Counted from the first letter of the stretch, positions 1 through 14,560 are shown. The stretch: DNA of 64,000 nt from Acanthosepion lycidas (GCA_963932145.1 OZ010590.1:51677112-51741111); one strand, 5' to 3'. Numbers and translations are program-made. Notes: a model not told the origin generated them from the letters alone.

Positions 1-8
1 GAAAAGCA

Positions 9-80
9 TTCCCACACCGGGAATCGAACCCGGGCCGCCTGGGTGAGAGCCAGGAATCCTAACCACTAGACCATATGGGA
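9..80 (-). tRNA. tRNA-Glu (anticodon CTC), array unit 1
   Basis: A 72-nt cloverleaf that decodes GAG. The acceptor stem TCCCATA/TGTGGGA pairs with one G-U. The anticodon stem CCTGG/CCAGG holds loop CTCTCAC, with anticodon CTC at nucleotides 34-36 (plus-strand 45-47). The T-arm is CCGGG/CCCGG around TTCGATT. The A box (TGGTCTAGTGG) and B box (GGTTCGATTCC) are intact, no CCA is encoded, and a pol III T4 terminator (TGCTTTTC) follows immediately. This is the reference copy: eighteen other units are identical to it across the 72 nt. Confidence 0.97.
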
Positions 81-464
81 AGTTGCTGTTTACGCTATAC
101 GGGCATAAAAGTCAGACTCGATTCACACAAACTCAGACATATTCCACATATCACTAGCCAATCCGATAATGAGCCATTGATTTCTATTCGATACTTATAA
201 TACTTCCTTTCGTAAAATAAAATTTTACTTCTTCCCTACCTACCACATTTTTGCACACGCTGGACATTTTTAATTTCACAATCACATGTTAGACCCCCTT
301 AATATTTCTCATATAAGTCAACAAAAACGTAAATGCAATACACCCCAATATTAATAATGATTTCTCTGTCAAAACTATACATTTTTTTTCTATATAATTA
401 GCTTTTTTATTTTTTTCACATAATACATTTACAATAGAAACGTGTAAGTCCCTCGACTACAATT

Positions 465-534
465 GGCTGCGTAGCCTTATGGAATAGGCGTCAGTCTTTC
501 ACACAAATCTGTAAAAGTTCGAATCTCGTCGATT
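465..534 (+). pseudogene. Degenerate tRNA-Arg-like sequence, present in every full unit
   Basis: The segment resembles the 5' half of a metazoan tRNA-Arg: GGCTGCG, TA, then an intact D-stem GCCT/AGGC around a TATGGAAT loop. It has a near-complete A box (TAGCCTTATGG) and a B box (AGTTCGAATCT, about 9 of 11 consensus positions). The anticodon arm is not recognisable, the T-stem pairs only partly, and no T4 terminator follows. It may be a tRNA pseudogene or the head of an old SINE. Other copies start at 1788, 3111, 4434, 5757, 7080, 8403, 9725, 11047, 12371, 13693, 15017, 16339, 17661, 18985, 20307, 21628, 22950, 24274, 25598, 26922, 28244 and 29566. Unit 24 ends before reaching it. Confidence 0.6.
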
Positions 535-1331
535 TCTTATATTCAACAAACTTACTGTGTATACTGGCATGCGGTGGAAACAACTCATTTAACTTCCAAC
601 TAACAGGAATCTGCAATGATGCGTATTTTCCTGTGTGAACCACAATGTATTTCATTATATACTCGAAGTAATTTGAAGACAATTTCTTGATAGGGTTTGC
701 ATGAAACTGGCTCAATTTTGTAGTTGTTCTTATTTTTATTTGATCCGGTAGAAGTATCATATTTGAAACATTTTCTCAATTTTCTCTCAAAAAGATGATC
801 TCAGAAATGAAACACATTCCGTCGACTATTTGAGAAATATGACTTATCATTAGATGCCTGATGATTTCATGTCTCTGCGACCATTATCTTCACAATACAG
901 CCAATCGAATAGACGTGCTATTTGAAATACAGGCATTATTATTCTCTAGACGATTCTGTTGTCCTGTACAGTAAATTCTTGTAATGAGTGTCCTGTGAAA
1001 TAACTCTTACCTGTTCTTGCATATAGGTTATTCAAACCTTGCCTAGCCGTTCGTCTTTCATTACTCCAGTTTTATCTCCCAGACTGACAAGCTAGGATCA
1101 ATTACGGTGAATATATATTTTCAAAACCTAATTAAACAAGTTCGAATCTACCTCTAATATATCTTCATTGAGCAAATTATTTTGCACTTTTTGAATGTAT
1201 AATCTTCTCATTTCTTTCGTCTCTACAGTTTTCGATGATTTTCAATCTCTTGAAATATTTGCTCAAATATAAATGTCATTTCATTCACAAAAGTATTGAA
1301 GAAAAAAATAAAAAATTCTATAGGAAAAGCA

Positions 1332-1403
1332 TTCCCACACCGGGAATCGAACCCGGGCCGCCTGGGTGAGAGCCAGGAATCCTAACCACTAGACCATATG
1401 GGA
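1332..1403 (-). tRNA. tRNA-Glu (CTC), array unit 2
   Basis: Identical to the unit 1 gene, with T4 terminator; class A unit. Confidence 0.97.
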
Positions 1404-2654
1404 AGTTGCTGTTTACGCTATACGGGCATAAAAGTCAGACTCGATTCACACAAACTCAGACATATTCCACATATCACTAGCCAATCCGATAATGAGCCAT
1501 TGATTTCTATTCGATACTTATAATACTTCCTTTCGTAAAATAAAATTTTACTTCTTCCCTACCTACCACATTTTTGCACACGCTGGACATTTTTAATTTC
1601 ACAATCACATGTTAGACCCCCTTAATATTTCTCATATAAGTCAACAAAAACGTAAATGCAATACACCCCAATATTAATAATGATTTCTCTGTCAAAACTA
1701 TACATTTTTTTTCTATATAATTAGCTTTTTTATTTTTTTCACATAATACTTTTACAATAGAAACGTGTAAGTCCCTCGACTACAATTGGCTGCGTAGCCT
1801 TATGGAATAGGCGTCAGTCTTTCACACAAATCTGTAAAAGTTCGAATCTCGTCGATTTCTTATATTCAACAAACTTACTGTGTATACTGGCATGCGGTGG
1901 AAACAACTCATTTAACTTCCAACTAACAGGAATCTGCAATGATGCGTATTTTCCTGTGTGAACCACAATGTATTTCATTATATACTCGAAGTAATTTGAA
2001 GACAATTTCTTGATAGGGTTTGCATGAAACTGGCTCAATTTTGTAGTTGTTCTTATTTTTATTTGATCCGGTAGAAGTATCATATTTGAAACATTTTCTC
2101 AATTTTCTCTCAAAAAGATGATCTCAGAAATGAAACACATTCCGTCGACTATTTGAGAAATATGACTTATCATTAGATGCCTGATGATTTCATGTCTCTG
2201 CGACCATTATCTTCACAATACAGCCAATCGAATAGACGTGCTATTTGAAATACAGGCATTATTATTCTCTAGACGATTCTGTTGTCCTGTACAGTAAATT
2301 CTTGTAATGAGTGTCCTGTGAAATAACTCTTACCTGTTCTTGCATATAGGTTATTCAAACCTTGCCTAGCCGTTCGTCTTTCATTACTCCAGTTTTATCT
2401 CCCAGACTGACAAGCTAGGATCAATTACGGTGAATATATATTTTCAAAACCTAATTAAACAAGTTCGAATCTACCTCTAATATATCTTCATTGAGCAAAT
2501 TATTTTGCACTTTTTGAATGTATAATCTTCTCATTTCTTTCGTCTCTACAGTTTTCGATGATTTTCAATCTCTTGAAATATTTGCTCAAATATAAATGTC
2601 ATTTCATTCACAAAAGTATTGAAGAAAAAAATAAAAAATTCTATAGGAAAAGCA

Positions 2655-2726
2655 TTCCCACACCGGGAATCGAACCCGGGCCGCCTGGGTGAGAGCCAGG
2701 AATCCTAACCACTAGACCATATGGGA
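2655..2726 (-). tRNA. tRNA-Glu (CTC), array unit 3
   Basis: Identical to the unit 1 gene. The class A spacer differs by a C to T in the run before the T8 tract (near 3020). Confidence 0.97.
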
Positions 2727-3977
2727 AGTTGCTGTTTACGCTATACGGGCATAAAAGTCAGACTCGATTCACACAAACTCAGACATATTCCACATATCAC
2801 TAGCCAATCCGATAATGAGCCATTGATTTCTATTCGATACTTATAATACTTCCTTTCGTAAAATAAAATTTTACTTCTTCCCTACCTACCACATTTTTGC
2901 ACACGCTGGACATTTTTAATTTCACAATCACATGTTAGACCCCCTTAATATTTCTCATATAAGTCAACAAAAACGTAAATGCAATACACCCCAATATTAA
3001 TAATGATTTCTCTGTCAAAATTATACATTTTTTTTCTATATAATTAGCTTTTTTATTTTTTTCACATAATACTTTTACAATAGAAACGTGTAAGTCCCTC
3101 GACTACAATTGGCTGCGTAGCCTTATGGAATAGGCGTCAGTCTTTCACACAAATCTGTAAAAGTTCGAATCTCGTCGATTTCTTATATTCAACAAACTTA
3201 CTGTGTATACTGGCATGCGGTGGAAACAACTCATTTAACTTCCAACTAACAGGAATCTGCAATGATGCGTATTTTCCTGTGTGAACCACAATGTATTTCA
3301 TTATATACTCGAAGTAATTTGAAGACAATTTCTTGATAGGGTTTGCATGAAACTGGCTCAATTTTGTAGTTGTTCTTATTTTTATTTGATCCGGTAGAAG
3401 TATCATATTTGAAACATTTTCTCAATTTTCTCTCAAAAAGATGATCTCAGAAATGAAACACATTCCGTCGACTATTTGAGAAATATGACTTATCATTAGA
3501 TGCCTGATGATTTCATGTCTCTGCGACCATTATCTTCACAATACAGCCAATCGAATAGACGTGCTATTTGAAATACAGGCATTATTATTCTCTAGACGAT
3601 TCTGTTGTCCTGTACAGTAAATTCTTGTAATGAGTGTCCTGTGAAATAACTCTTACCTGTTCTTGCATATAGGTTATTCAAACCTTGCCTAGCCGTTCGT
3701 CTTTCATTACTCCAGTTTTATCTCCCAGACTGACAAGCTAGGATCAATTACGGTGAATATATATTTTCAAAACCTAATTAAACAAGTTCGAATCTACCTC
3801 TAATATATCTTCATTGAGCAAATTATTTTGCACTTTTTGAATGTATAATCTTCTCATTTCTTTCGTCTCTACAGTTTTCGATGATTTTCAATCTCTTGAA
3901 ATATTTGCTCAAATATAAATGTCATTTCATTCACAAAAGTATTGAAGAAAAAAATAAAAAATTCTATAGGAAAAGCA

Positions 3978-4049
3978 TTCCCACACCGGGAATCGAACCC
4001 GGGCCGCCTGGGTGAGAGCCAGGAATCCTAACCACTAGACCATATGGGA
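3978..4049 (-). tRNA. tRNA-Glu (CTC), array unit 4
   Basis: Identical to the unit 1 gene; class A unit. Confidence 0.97.
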
Positions 4050-5300
4050 AGTTGCTGTTTACGCTATACGGGCATAAAAGTCAGACTCGATTCACACAAA
4101 CTCAGACATATTCCACATATCACTAGCCAATCCGATAATGAGCCATTGATTTCTATTCGATACTTATAATACTTCCTTTCGTAAAATAAAATTTTACTTC
4201 TTCCCTACCTACCACATTTTTGCACACGCTGGACATTTTTAATTTCACAATCACATGTTAGACCCCCTTAATATTTCTCATATAAGTCAACAAAAACGTA
4301 AATGCAATACACCCCAATATTAATAATGATTTCTCTGTCAAAACTATACATTTTTTTTCTATATAATTAGCTTTTTTATTTTTTTCACATAATACTTTTA
4401 CAATAGAAACGTGTAAGTCCCTCGACTACAATTGGCTGCGTAGCCTTATGGAATAGGCGTCAGTCTTTCACACAAATCTGTAAAAGTTCGAATCTCGTCG
4501 ATTTCTTATATTCAACAAACTTACTGTGTATACTGGCATGCGGTGGAAACAACTCATTTAACTTCCAACTAACAGGAATCTGCAATGATGCGTATTTTCC
4601 TGTGTGAACCACAATGTATTTCATTATATACTCGAAGTAATTTGAAGACAATTTCTTGATAGGGTTTGCATGAAACTGGCTCAATTTTGTAGTTGTTCTT
4701 ATTTTTATTTGATCCGGTAGAAGTATCATATTTGAAACATTTTCTCAATTTTCTCTCAAAAAGATGATCTCAGAAATGAAACACATTCCGTCGACTATTT
4801 GAGAAATATGACTTATCATTAGATGCCTGATGATTTCATGTCTCTGCGACCATTATCTTCACAATACAGCCAATCGAATAGACGTGCTATTTGAAATACA
4901 GGCATTATTATTCTCTAGACGATTCTGTTGTCCTGTACAGTAAATTCTTGTAATGAGTGTCCTGTGAAATAACTCTTACCTGTTCTTGCATATAGGTTAT
5001 TCAAACCTTGCCTAGCCGTTCGTCTTTCATTACTCCAGTTTTATCTCCCAGACTGACAAGCTAGGATCAATTACGGTGAATATATATTTTCAAAACCTAA
5101 TTAAACAAGTTCGAATCTACCTCTAATATATCTTCATTGAGCAAATTATTTTGCACTTTTTGAATGTATAATCTTCTCATTTCTTTCGTCTCTACAGTTT
5201 TCGATGATTTTCAATCTCTTGAAATATTTGCTCAAATATAAATGTCATTTCATTCACAAAAGTATTGAAGAAAAAAATAAAAAATTCTATAGGAAAAGCA

Positions 5301-5372
5301 TTCCCACACCGGGAATCGAACCCGGGCCGCCTGGGTGAGAGCCAGGAATCCTAACCACTAGACCATATGGGA
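5301..5372 (-). tRNA. tRNA-Glu (CTC), array unit 5
   Basis: Identical to the unit 1 gene; last of the five class A units. Confidence 0.97.
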
Positions 5373-6623
5373 AGTTGCTGTTTACGCTATACGGGCATAA
5401 AAGTCAGACTCGATTCACACAAACTCAGACATATTCCACATATCACTAGCCAATCCGATAATGAGCCATTGATTTCTATTCGATACTTATAATACTTCCT
5501 TTCGTAAAATAAAATTTTACTTCTTCCCTACCTACCACATTTTTGCACACGCTGGACATTTTTAATTTCACAATCACATGTTAGACCCCCTTAATATTTC
5601 TCATATAAGTCAACAAAAACGTAAATGCAATACACCCCAATATTAATAATGATTTCTCTGTCAAAACTATACATTTTTTTTCTATATAATTAGCTTTTTT
5701 ATTTTTTTCACATAATACTTTTACAATAGAAACGTGTAAGTCCCTCGACTACAATTGGCTGCGTAGCCTTATGGAATAGGCGTCAGTCTTTCACACAAAT
5801 CTGTAAAAGTTCGAATCTCGTCGATTTCTTATATTCAACAAACTTACTGTGTATACTGGCATGCGGTGGAAACAACTCATTTAACTTCCAACTAACAGGA
5901 ATCTGCAATGATGCGTATTTTCCTGTGTGAACCACAATGTATTTCATTATATACTCGAAGTAATTTGAAGACAATTTCTTGATAGGGTTTGCATGAAACT
6001 GGCTCAATTTTGTAGTTGTTCTTATTTTTATTTGATCCGGTAGAAGTATCATATTTGAAACATTTTCTCAATTTTCTCTCAAAAAGATGATCTCAGAAAT
6101 GAAACACATTCCGTCGACTATTTGAGAAATATGACTTATCATTAGATGCCTGATGATTTCATGTCTCTGCGACCATTATCTTCACAATACAGCCAATCGA
6201 ATAGACGTGCTATTTGAAATACAGGCATTATTATTCTCTAGACGATTCTGTTGTCCTGTACAGTAAATTCTTGTAATGAGTGTCCTGTGAAATAACTCTT
6301 ACCTGTTCTTGCATATAGGTTATTCAAACCTTGCCTAGCCGTTCGTCTTTCATTACTCCAGTTTTATCTCCCAGACTGACAAGCTAGGATCAATTACGGT
6401 GAATATATATTTTCAAAACCTAATTAAACAAGTTCGAATCTACCTCTAATATATCTTCATTGAGCAAATTATTTTGCACTTTTTGAATGTATAATCTTCT
6501 CATTTCTTTCGTCTCTACAGTTTTCGATGATTTTCAATCTCTTGAAATATTTGCTCAAATATAAATGTCATTTCATTCACAAAAGTATTGAAGAAAAAAA
6601 TAAAAAATTCTATAGGAAAAGCA

Positions 6624-6695
6624 TTCCCACACCGGGAATCGAACCCGGGCCGCCTGGGTGAGAGCCAGGAATCCTAACCACTAGACCATATGGGA
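6624..6695 (-). tRNA. tRNA-Glu (CTC), array unit 6
   Basis: Identical to the unit 1 gene. First class B unit (AGGCTCG and ATAATGCTT in the 5' flank of the gene). Confidence 0.97.
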
Positions 6696-7946
6696 AGTTG
6701 CTGTTTACGCTATACGGGCATAAAAGTCAGGCTCGATTCACACAAACTCAGACATATTCCACATATCACTAGCCAATCCGATAATGAGCCATTGATTTCT
6801 ATTCGATACTTATAATGCTTCCTTTCGTAAAATAAAATTTTACTTCTTCCCTACCTACCACATTTTCGCACACGCTGGACATTTTTAATTTCACAATCAC
6901 ATGTTAGACCCCCTTAATATTTCTCATATAAGTCAACAAAAACGTAAATGCAATACACCCCAATATTAATAATGATTTCTCTGTCAAAACTATACATTTT
7001 TTTTCTATATAATTAGCTTTTTTATTTTTTTCACATAATACATTTACAATAGAAACGTGTAAGTCCCTCGACTACAATTGGCTGCGTAGCCTTATGGAAT
7101 AGGCGTCAGTCTTTCACACAAATCTGTAAAAGTTCGAATCTCGTCGATTTCTTATATTCAACAAACTTACTGTGTATACTGGCATGCGGTGGAAACAACT
7201 CATTTAACTTCCAACTAACAGGAATCTGCAATGATGCGTATTTTCCTGTGTGAACCACAATGTATTTCATTATATACTCGAAGTAATTTGAAGACAATTT
7301 CTTGATAGGGTTTGCATGAAACTGGCTCAATTTTGTAGTTGTTCTTATTTTTATTTGATCCGGTAGAAGTATCATATTTGAAACATTTTCTCAATTTTCT
7401 CTCAAAAAGATGATCTCAGAAATGAAACACATTCCGTCGACTATTTGAGAAATATGACTTATCATTAGATGCCTGATGATTTCATGTCTCTGCGACCATT
7501 ATCTTCACAATACAGCCAATCGAATAGACGTGCTATTTGAAATACAGGCATTATTATTCTCTAGACGATTCTGTTGTCCTGTACAGTAAATTCTTGTAAT
7601 GAGTGTCCTGTGAAATAACTCTTACCTGTTCTTGCATATAGGTTATTCAAACCTTGCCTAGCCGTTCGTCTTTCATTACTCCAGTTTTATCTCCCAGACT
7701 GACAAGCTAGGATCAATTACGGTGAATATATATTTTCAAAACCTAATTAAACAAGTTCGAATCTACCTCTAATATATCTTAATTGAGCAAATTATTTTGC
7801 ACTTTTTGAATGTATAATCTTCTCATTTCTTTCGTCTCTACAGTTTTCGATGATTTTCAATCTCTTGAAATATTTGCTCAGATATAAATGTCATTTCATT
7901 CACAAAAGTATTGAAGAAAAAAATAAAAAATTCTATAGGAAAAGCA

Positions 7947-8018
7947 TTCCCACACCGGGAATCGAACCCGGGCCGCCTGGGTGAGAGCCAGGAATCCTAA
8001 CCACTAGACCATATGGGA
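7947..8018 (-). tRNA. tRNA-Glu (CTC), array unit 7
   Basis: Identical to the unit 1 gene. Class B unit that carries the ACCACCACG spacer variant otherwise typical of class C. Confidence 0.97.
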
Positions 8019-9269
8019 AGTTGCTGTTTACGCTATACGGGCATAAAAGTCAGGCTCGATTCACACAAACTCAGACATATTCCACATATCACTAGCCAAT
8101 CCGATAATGAGCCATTGATTTCTATTCGATACTTATAATGCTTCCTTTCGTAAAATAAAATTTTACTTCTTCCCTACCTACCACATTTTCGCACACGCTG
8201 GACATTTTTAATTTCACAATCACATGTTAGACCCCCTTAATATTTCTCATATAAGTCAACAAAAACGTAAATGCAATACACCCCAATATTAATAATGATT
8301 TCTCTGTCAAAACTATACATTTTTTTTCTATATAATTAGCTTTTTTATTTTTTTCACATAATACATTTACAATAGAAACGTGTAAGTCCCTCGACTACAA
8401 TTGGCTGCGTAGCCTTATGGAATAGGCGTCAGTCTTTCACACAAATCTGTAAAAGTTCGAATCTCGTCGATTTCTTATATTCAACAAACTTACTGTGTAT
8501 ACTGGCATGCGGTGGAAACAACTCATTTAACTTCCAACTAACAGGAATCTGCAATGATGCGTATTTTCCTGTGTGAACCACCACGTATTTCATTATATAC
8601 TCGAAGTAATTTGAAGACAATTTCTTGATAGGGTTTGCATGAAACTGGCTCAATTTTGTAGTTGTTCTTATTTTTATTTGATCCGGTAGAAGTATCATAT
8701 TTGAAACATTTTCTCAATTTTCTCTCAAAAAGATGATCTCAGAAATGAAACACATTCCGTCGACTATTTGAGAAATATGACTTATCATTAGATGCCTGAT
8801 GATTTCATGTCTCTGCGACCATTATCTTCACAATACAGCCAATCGAATAGACGTGCTATTTGAAATACAGGCATTATTATTCTCTAGACGATTCTGTTGT
8901 CCTGTACAGTAAATTCTTGTAATGAGTGTCCTGTGAAATAACTCTTACCTGTTCTTGCATATAGGTTATTCAAACCTTGCCTAGCCGTTCGTCTTTCATT
9001 ACTCCAGTTTTATCTCCCAGACTGACAAGCTAGGATCAATTACGGTGAATATATATTTTCAAAACCTAATTAAACAAGTTCGAATCTACCTCTAATATAT
9101 CTTAATTGAGCAAATTATTTTGCACTTTTTGAATGTATAATCTTCTCATTTCTTTCGTCTCTACAGTTTTCGATGATTTTCAATCTCTTGAAATATTTGC
9201 TCAGATATAAATGTCATTTCATTCACAAAAGTATTGAAGAAAAAAATAAAAAATTCTATAGGAAAAGCA

Positions 9270-9341
9270 TTCCCACACCGGGAATCGAACCCGGGCCGCC
9301 TGGGTGAGAGCCAGGAATCCTAACCACTAGACCATATGGGA
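9270..9341 (-). tRNA. tRNA-Glu (CTC), array unit 8
   Basis: Identical to the unit 1 gene. First class C unit, with one T fewer in the GGACATTTTAATT spacer run. Confidence 0.97.
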
Positions 9342-10591
9342 AGTTGCTGTTTACGCTATACGGGCATAAAAGTCAGGCTCGATTCACACAAACTCAGACA
9401 TATTCCACATATCACTAGCCAATCCGATAATGAGCCATTGATTTCTATTCGATACTTATAATACTTCCTTTCGTAAAATAAAATTTTACTTCTTCCCTAC
9501 CTACCACATTTTCGCACACGCTGGACATTTTAATTTCACAATCACATGTTAGACCCCCTTAATATTTCTCATATAAGTCAACAAAAACGTAAATGCAATA
9601 CACCCCAATATTAATAATGATTTCTCTGTCAAAACTATACATTTTTTTTCTATATAATTAGCTTTTTTATTTTTTTCACATAATACTTTTACAATAGAAA
9701 CGTGTAAGTCCCTCGACTACAATTGGCTGCGTAGCCTTATGGAATAGGCGTCAGTCTTTCACACAAATCTGTAAAAGTTCGAATCTCGTCGATTTCTTAT
9801 ATTCAACAAACTTACTGTGTATACTGGCATGCGGTGGAAACAACTCATTTAACTTCCAACTAACAGGAATCTGCAATGATGCGTATTTTCCTGTGTGAAC
9901 CACCACGTATTTCATTATATACTCGAAGTAATTTGAAGACAATTTCTTGATAGGGTTTGCATGAAACTGGCTCAATTTTGTAGTTGTTCTTATTTTTATT
10001 TGATCCGGTAGAAGTATCATATTTGAAACATTTTCTCAATTTTCTCTCAAAAAGATGATCTCAGAAATGAAACACATTCCGTCGACTATTTGAGAAATAT
10101 GACTTATCATTAGATGCCTGATGATTTCATGTCTCTGCGACCATTATCTTCACAATACAGCCAATCGAATAGACGTGCTATTTGAAATACAGGCATTATT
10201 ATTCTCTAGACGATTCTGTTGTCCTGTACAGTAAATTCTTGTAATGAGTGTCCTGTGAAATAACTCTTACCTGTTCTTGCATATAGGTTATTCAAACCTT
10301 GCCTAGCCGTTCGTCTTTCATTACTCCAGTTTTATCTCCCAGACTGACAAGCTAGGATCAATTACGGTGAATATATATTTTCAAAACCTAATTAAACAAG
10401 TTCGAATCTACCTCTAATATATCTTCATTGAGCAAATTATTTTGCACTTTTTGAATGTATAATCTTCTCATTTCTTTCGTCTCTACAGTTTTCGATGATT
10501 TTCAATCTCTTGAAATATTTGCTCAAATATAAATGTCATTTCATTCACAAAAGTATTGAAGAAAAAAATAAAAAATTCTATAGGAAAAGCA

Positions 10592-10663
10592 TTCCCACAC
10601 CGGGAATCGAACCCGGGCCGCCTGGGTGAGAGCCAGGAATCCTAACCACTAGACCATATGGGA
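10592..10663 (-). tRNA. tRNA-Glu (CTC), array unit 9
   Basis: Identical to the unit 1 gene. First class D unit (ATCGACCAC, GCACAT and ATAGACCCC in the spacer). Confidence 0.97.
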
Positions 10664-11914
10664 AGTTGCTGTTTACGCTATACGGGCATAAAAGTCAGGC
10701 TCGATTCACACAAACTCAGACATATTCCACATATCACTAGCCAATCCGATAATGAGCCATTGATTTCTATTCGATACTTATAATGCTTCCTTTCGTAAAA
10801 TAAAATTTTACTTCTTCCCTATCGACCACATTTTCGCACACGCTGCACATTTTTAATTTCACAATCACATGTTAGACCCCCTTAATATTTCTCATATAAG
10901 TCAACAAAAACGTAAATACAATAGACCCCAATATTAATAATGATTTCTCTGTCAAAACTATACATTTTTTTCTATATAATTAGCTTTTTAATTTTTTTCA
11001 CATAATACTTTTACAATACAAACGTGTAAGTCCCTCGACTACAATTGGCTGCGTAGCCTTATGGAATAGGCGTCAGTCTTTCACACAAATCTGTAAAAGT
11101 TCGAATCTCGTCGATTTCTTATATTCAACAAACTTACTGTGTATACTGGCATGCGGTGGAAACAACTCATTTAACTTCCAACTAACAGGAATCTGCAATG
11201 ATGCGTATTTTCCTGTGTGAACCACAATGTATTTCATTATATACTCGAAGTAATTTGAAGACAATTTCTTGATAGGGTTTGCATGAAACTGGCTCAATTT
11301 TGTAGTTGTTCTTATTTTTATTTGATCCGGTAGAAGTATCATATTTGAAACATTTTCTCAATTTTCTCTCAAAAAGATGATCTCAGAAATGAAACACATT
11401 CCGTCGACTATTTGAGAAATATGACTTATCATTAGATGCCTGATGATTTCATGTCTCTGCGACCATTATCTTCACAATACAGCCAATCGAATAGACGTGC
11501 TATTTGAAATACAGGCATTATTATTCTCTAGACGATTCTGTTGTCCTGTACAGTAAATTCTTGTAATGAGTGTCCTGTGAAATAACTCTTACCTGTTCTT
11601 GCATATAGGTTATTCAAACCTTGCCTAGCCGTTCGTCTTTCATTACTCCAGTTTTATCTCCCAGACTGACAAGCTAGGATCAATTACGGTGAATATATAT
11701 TTTCAAAACCTAATTAAACAAGTTCGAATCTACCTCTAATATATCTTAATTGAGCAAATTATTTTGCACTTTTTGAATGTATAATCTTCTCATTTCTTTC
11801 GTCTCTACAGTTTTCGATGATTTTCAATCTCTTGAAATATTTGCTCAAATATAAATATCATTTCATTCACAAAAGTATTGAAGAAAAAAAATAAAAAATT
11901 CTATCGGAAAAGCA

Positions 11915-11986
11915 TTCCCACACCGGGAATCGAACCCGGGCCGCCTGGGTGAGAGCCAGGAATCCTAACCACTAGACCATATGGGA
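11915..11986 (-). tRNA. tRNA-Glu (CTC), array unit 10
   Basis: Identical to the unit 1 gene. Class E head (GGGCTCG, GCAAAT) joined to a class C-like middle (ACCACCACG), so probably a recombinant unit. Confidence 0.97.
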
Positions 11987-13237
11987 AGTTGCTGTTTACG
12001 CTATACGGGCATAAAAGTCGGGCTCGATTCACACAAACTCAGACATATTCCACATATCACTAGCCAATCCGATAATGAGCCATTGATTTCTATTCGATAC
12101 TTATAATGCTTCCTTTCGTAAAATAAAATTTTACTTCTTCCCTACCGACCACATTTTCGCACACGCTGCAAATTTTTAATTTCACAATCACATGTTAGAC
12201 CCCCTTAATATTTCTCATATAAGTCAACAAAAACGTAAATACAATAGACCCCAATATTAATAATGATTTCTCTGTCAAAACTATGCATTTTTTTTCTATA
12301 TAATTAGCTTTTTAATTTTTTTCACATAATACTTTTACAATAGAAACGTGTAAGTCCCTCGACTACAATTGGCTGCGTAGCCTTATGGAATAGGCGTCAG
12401 TCTTTCACACAAATCTGTAAAAGTTCGAATCTCGTCGATTTCTTATATTCAACAAACTTACTGTGTATACTGGCATGCGGTGGAAACAACTCATTTAACT
12501 TCCAACTAACAGGAATCTGCAATGATGCGTATTTTCCTGTGTGAACCACCACGTATTTCATTATATACTCGAAGTAATTTGAAGACAATTTCTTGATAGG
12601 GTTTGCATGAAACTGGCTCAATTTTGTAGTTGTTCTTATTTTTATTTGATCCGGTAGAAGTATCATATTTGAAACATTTTCTCAATTTTCTCTCAAAAAG
12701 ATGATCTCAGAAATGAAACACATTCCGTCGACTATTTGAGAAATATGACTTATCATTAGATGCCTGATGATTTCATGTCTCTGCGACCATTATCTTCACA
12801 ATACAGCCAATCGAATAGACGTGCTATTTGAAATACAGGCATTATTATTCTCTAGACGATTCTGTTGTCCTGTACAGTAAATTCTTGTAATGAGTGTCCT
12901 GTGAAATAACTCTTACCTGTTCTTGCATATAGGTTATTCAAACCTTGCCTAGCCGTTCGTCTTTCATTACTCCAGTTTTATCTCCCAGACTGACAAGCTA
13001 GGATCAATTACGGTGAATATATATTTTCAAAACCTAATTAAACAAGTTCGAATCTACCTCTAATATATCTTCATTGAGCAAATTATTTTGCACTTTTTGA
13101 ATGTATAATCTTCTCATTTCTTTCGTCTCTACAGTTTTCGATGATTTTCAATCTCTTGAAATATTTGCTCAAATATAAATGTCATTTCATTCACAAAAGT
13201 ATTGAAGAAAAAAATAAAAAATTCTATAGGAAAAGCA

Positions 13238-13309
13238 TTCCCACACCGGGAATCGAACCCGGGCCGCCTGGGTGAGAGCCAGGAATCCTAACCACTAGAC
13301 CATATGGGA
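13238..13309 (-). tRNA. tRNA-Glu (CTC), array unit 11
   Basis: Identical to the unit 1 gene; class D unit matching unit 9. Confidence 0.97.
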
Positions 13310-14560
13310 AGTTGCTGTTTACGCTATACGGGCATAAAAGTCAGGCTCGATTCACACAAACTCAGACATATTCCACATATCACTAGCCAATCCGATAATG
13401 AGCCATTGATTTCTATTCGATACTTATAATGCTTCCTTTCGTAAAATAAAATTTTACTTCTTCCCTATCGACCACATTTTCGCACACGCTGCACATTTTT
13501 AATTTCACAATCACATGTTAGACCCCCTTAATATTTCTCATATAAGTCAACAAAAACGTAAATACAATAGACCCCAATATTAATAATGATTTCTCTGTCA
13601 AAACTATACATTTTTTTCTATATAATTAGCTTTTTAATTTTTTTCACATAATACTTTTACAATACAAACGTGTAAGTCCCTCGACTACAATTGGCTGCGT
13701 AGCCTTATGGAATAGGCGTCAGTCTTTCACACAAATCTGTAAAAGTTCGAATCTCGTCGATTTCTTATATTCAACAAACTTACTGTGTATACTGGCATGC
13801 GGTGGAAACAACTCATTTAACTTCCAACTAACAGGAATCTGCAATGATGCGTATTTTCCTGTGTGAACCACAATGTATTTCATTATATACTCGAAGTAAT
13901 TTGAAGACAATTTCTTGATAGGGTTTGCATGAAACTGGCTCAATTTTGTAGTTGTTCTTATTTTTATTTGATCCGGTAGAAGTATCATATTTGAAACATT
14001 TTCTCAATTTTCTCTCAAAAAGATGATCTCAGAAATGAAACACATTCCGTCGACTATTTGAGAAATATGACTTATCATTAGATGCCTGATGATTTCATGT
14101 CTCTGCGACCATTATCTTCACAATACAGCCAATCGAATAGACGTGCTATTTGAAATACAGGCATTATTATTCTCTAGACGATTCTGTTGTCCTGTACAGT
14201 AAATTCTTGTAATGAGTGTCCTGTGAAATAACTCTTACCTGTTCTTGCATATAGGTTATTCAAACCTTGCCTAGCCGTTCGTCTTTCATTACTCCAGTTT
14301 TATCTCCCAGACTGACAAGCTAGGATCAATTACGGTGAATATATATTTTCAAAACCTAATTAAACAAGTTCGAATCTACCTCTAATATATCTTAATTGAG
14401 CAAATTATTTTGCACTTTTTGAATGTATAATCTTCTCATTTCTTTCGTCTCTACAGTTTTCGATGATTTTCAATCTCTTGAAATATTTGCTCAAATATAA
14501 ATATCATTTCATTCACAAAAGTATTGAAGAAAAAAAATAAAAAATTCTATCGGAAAAGCA

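Noticed and set aside
491..760. An 89-codon minus-strand frame present in all 23 full array units
   Set aside because: It stays open because the array is homogenised. The substitutions seen among units (I39V by two base changes, L49S, L49W, P52S) all change the amino acid and none is silent. Its 3' end also overlaps the tRNA-Arg-like relic on the other strand. No recognisable domain.
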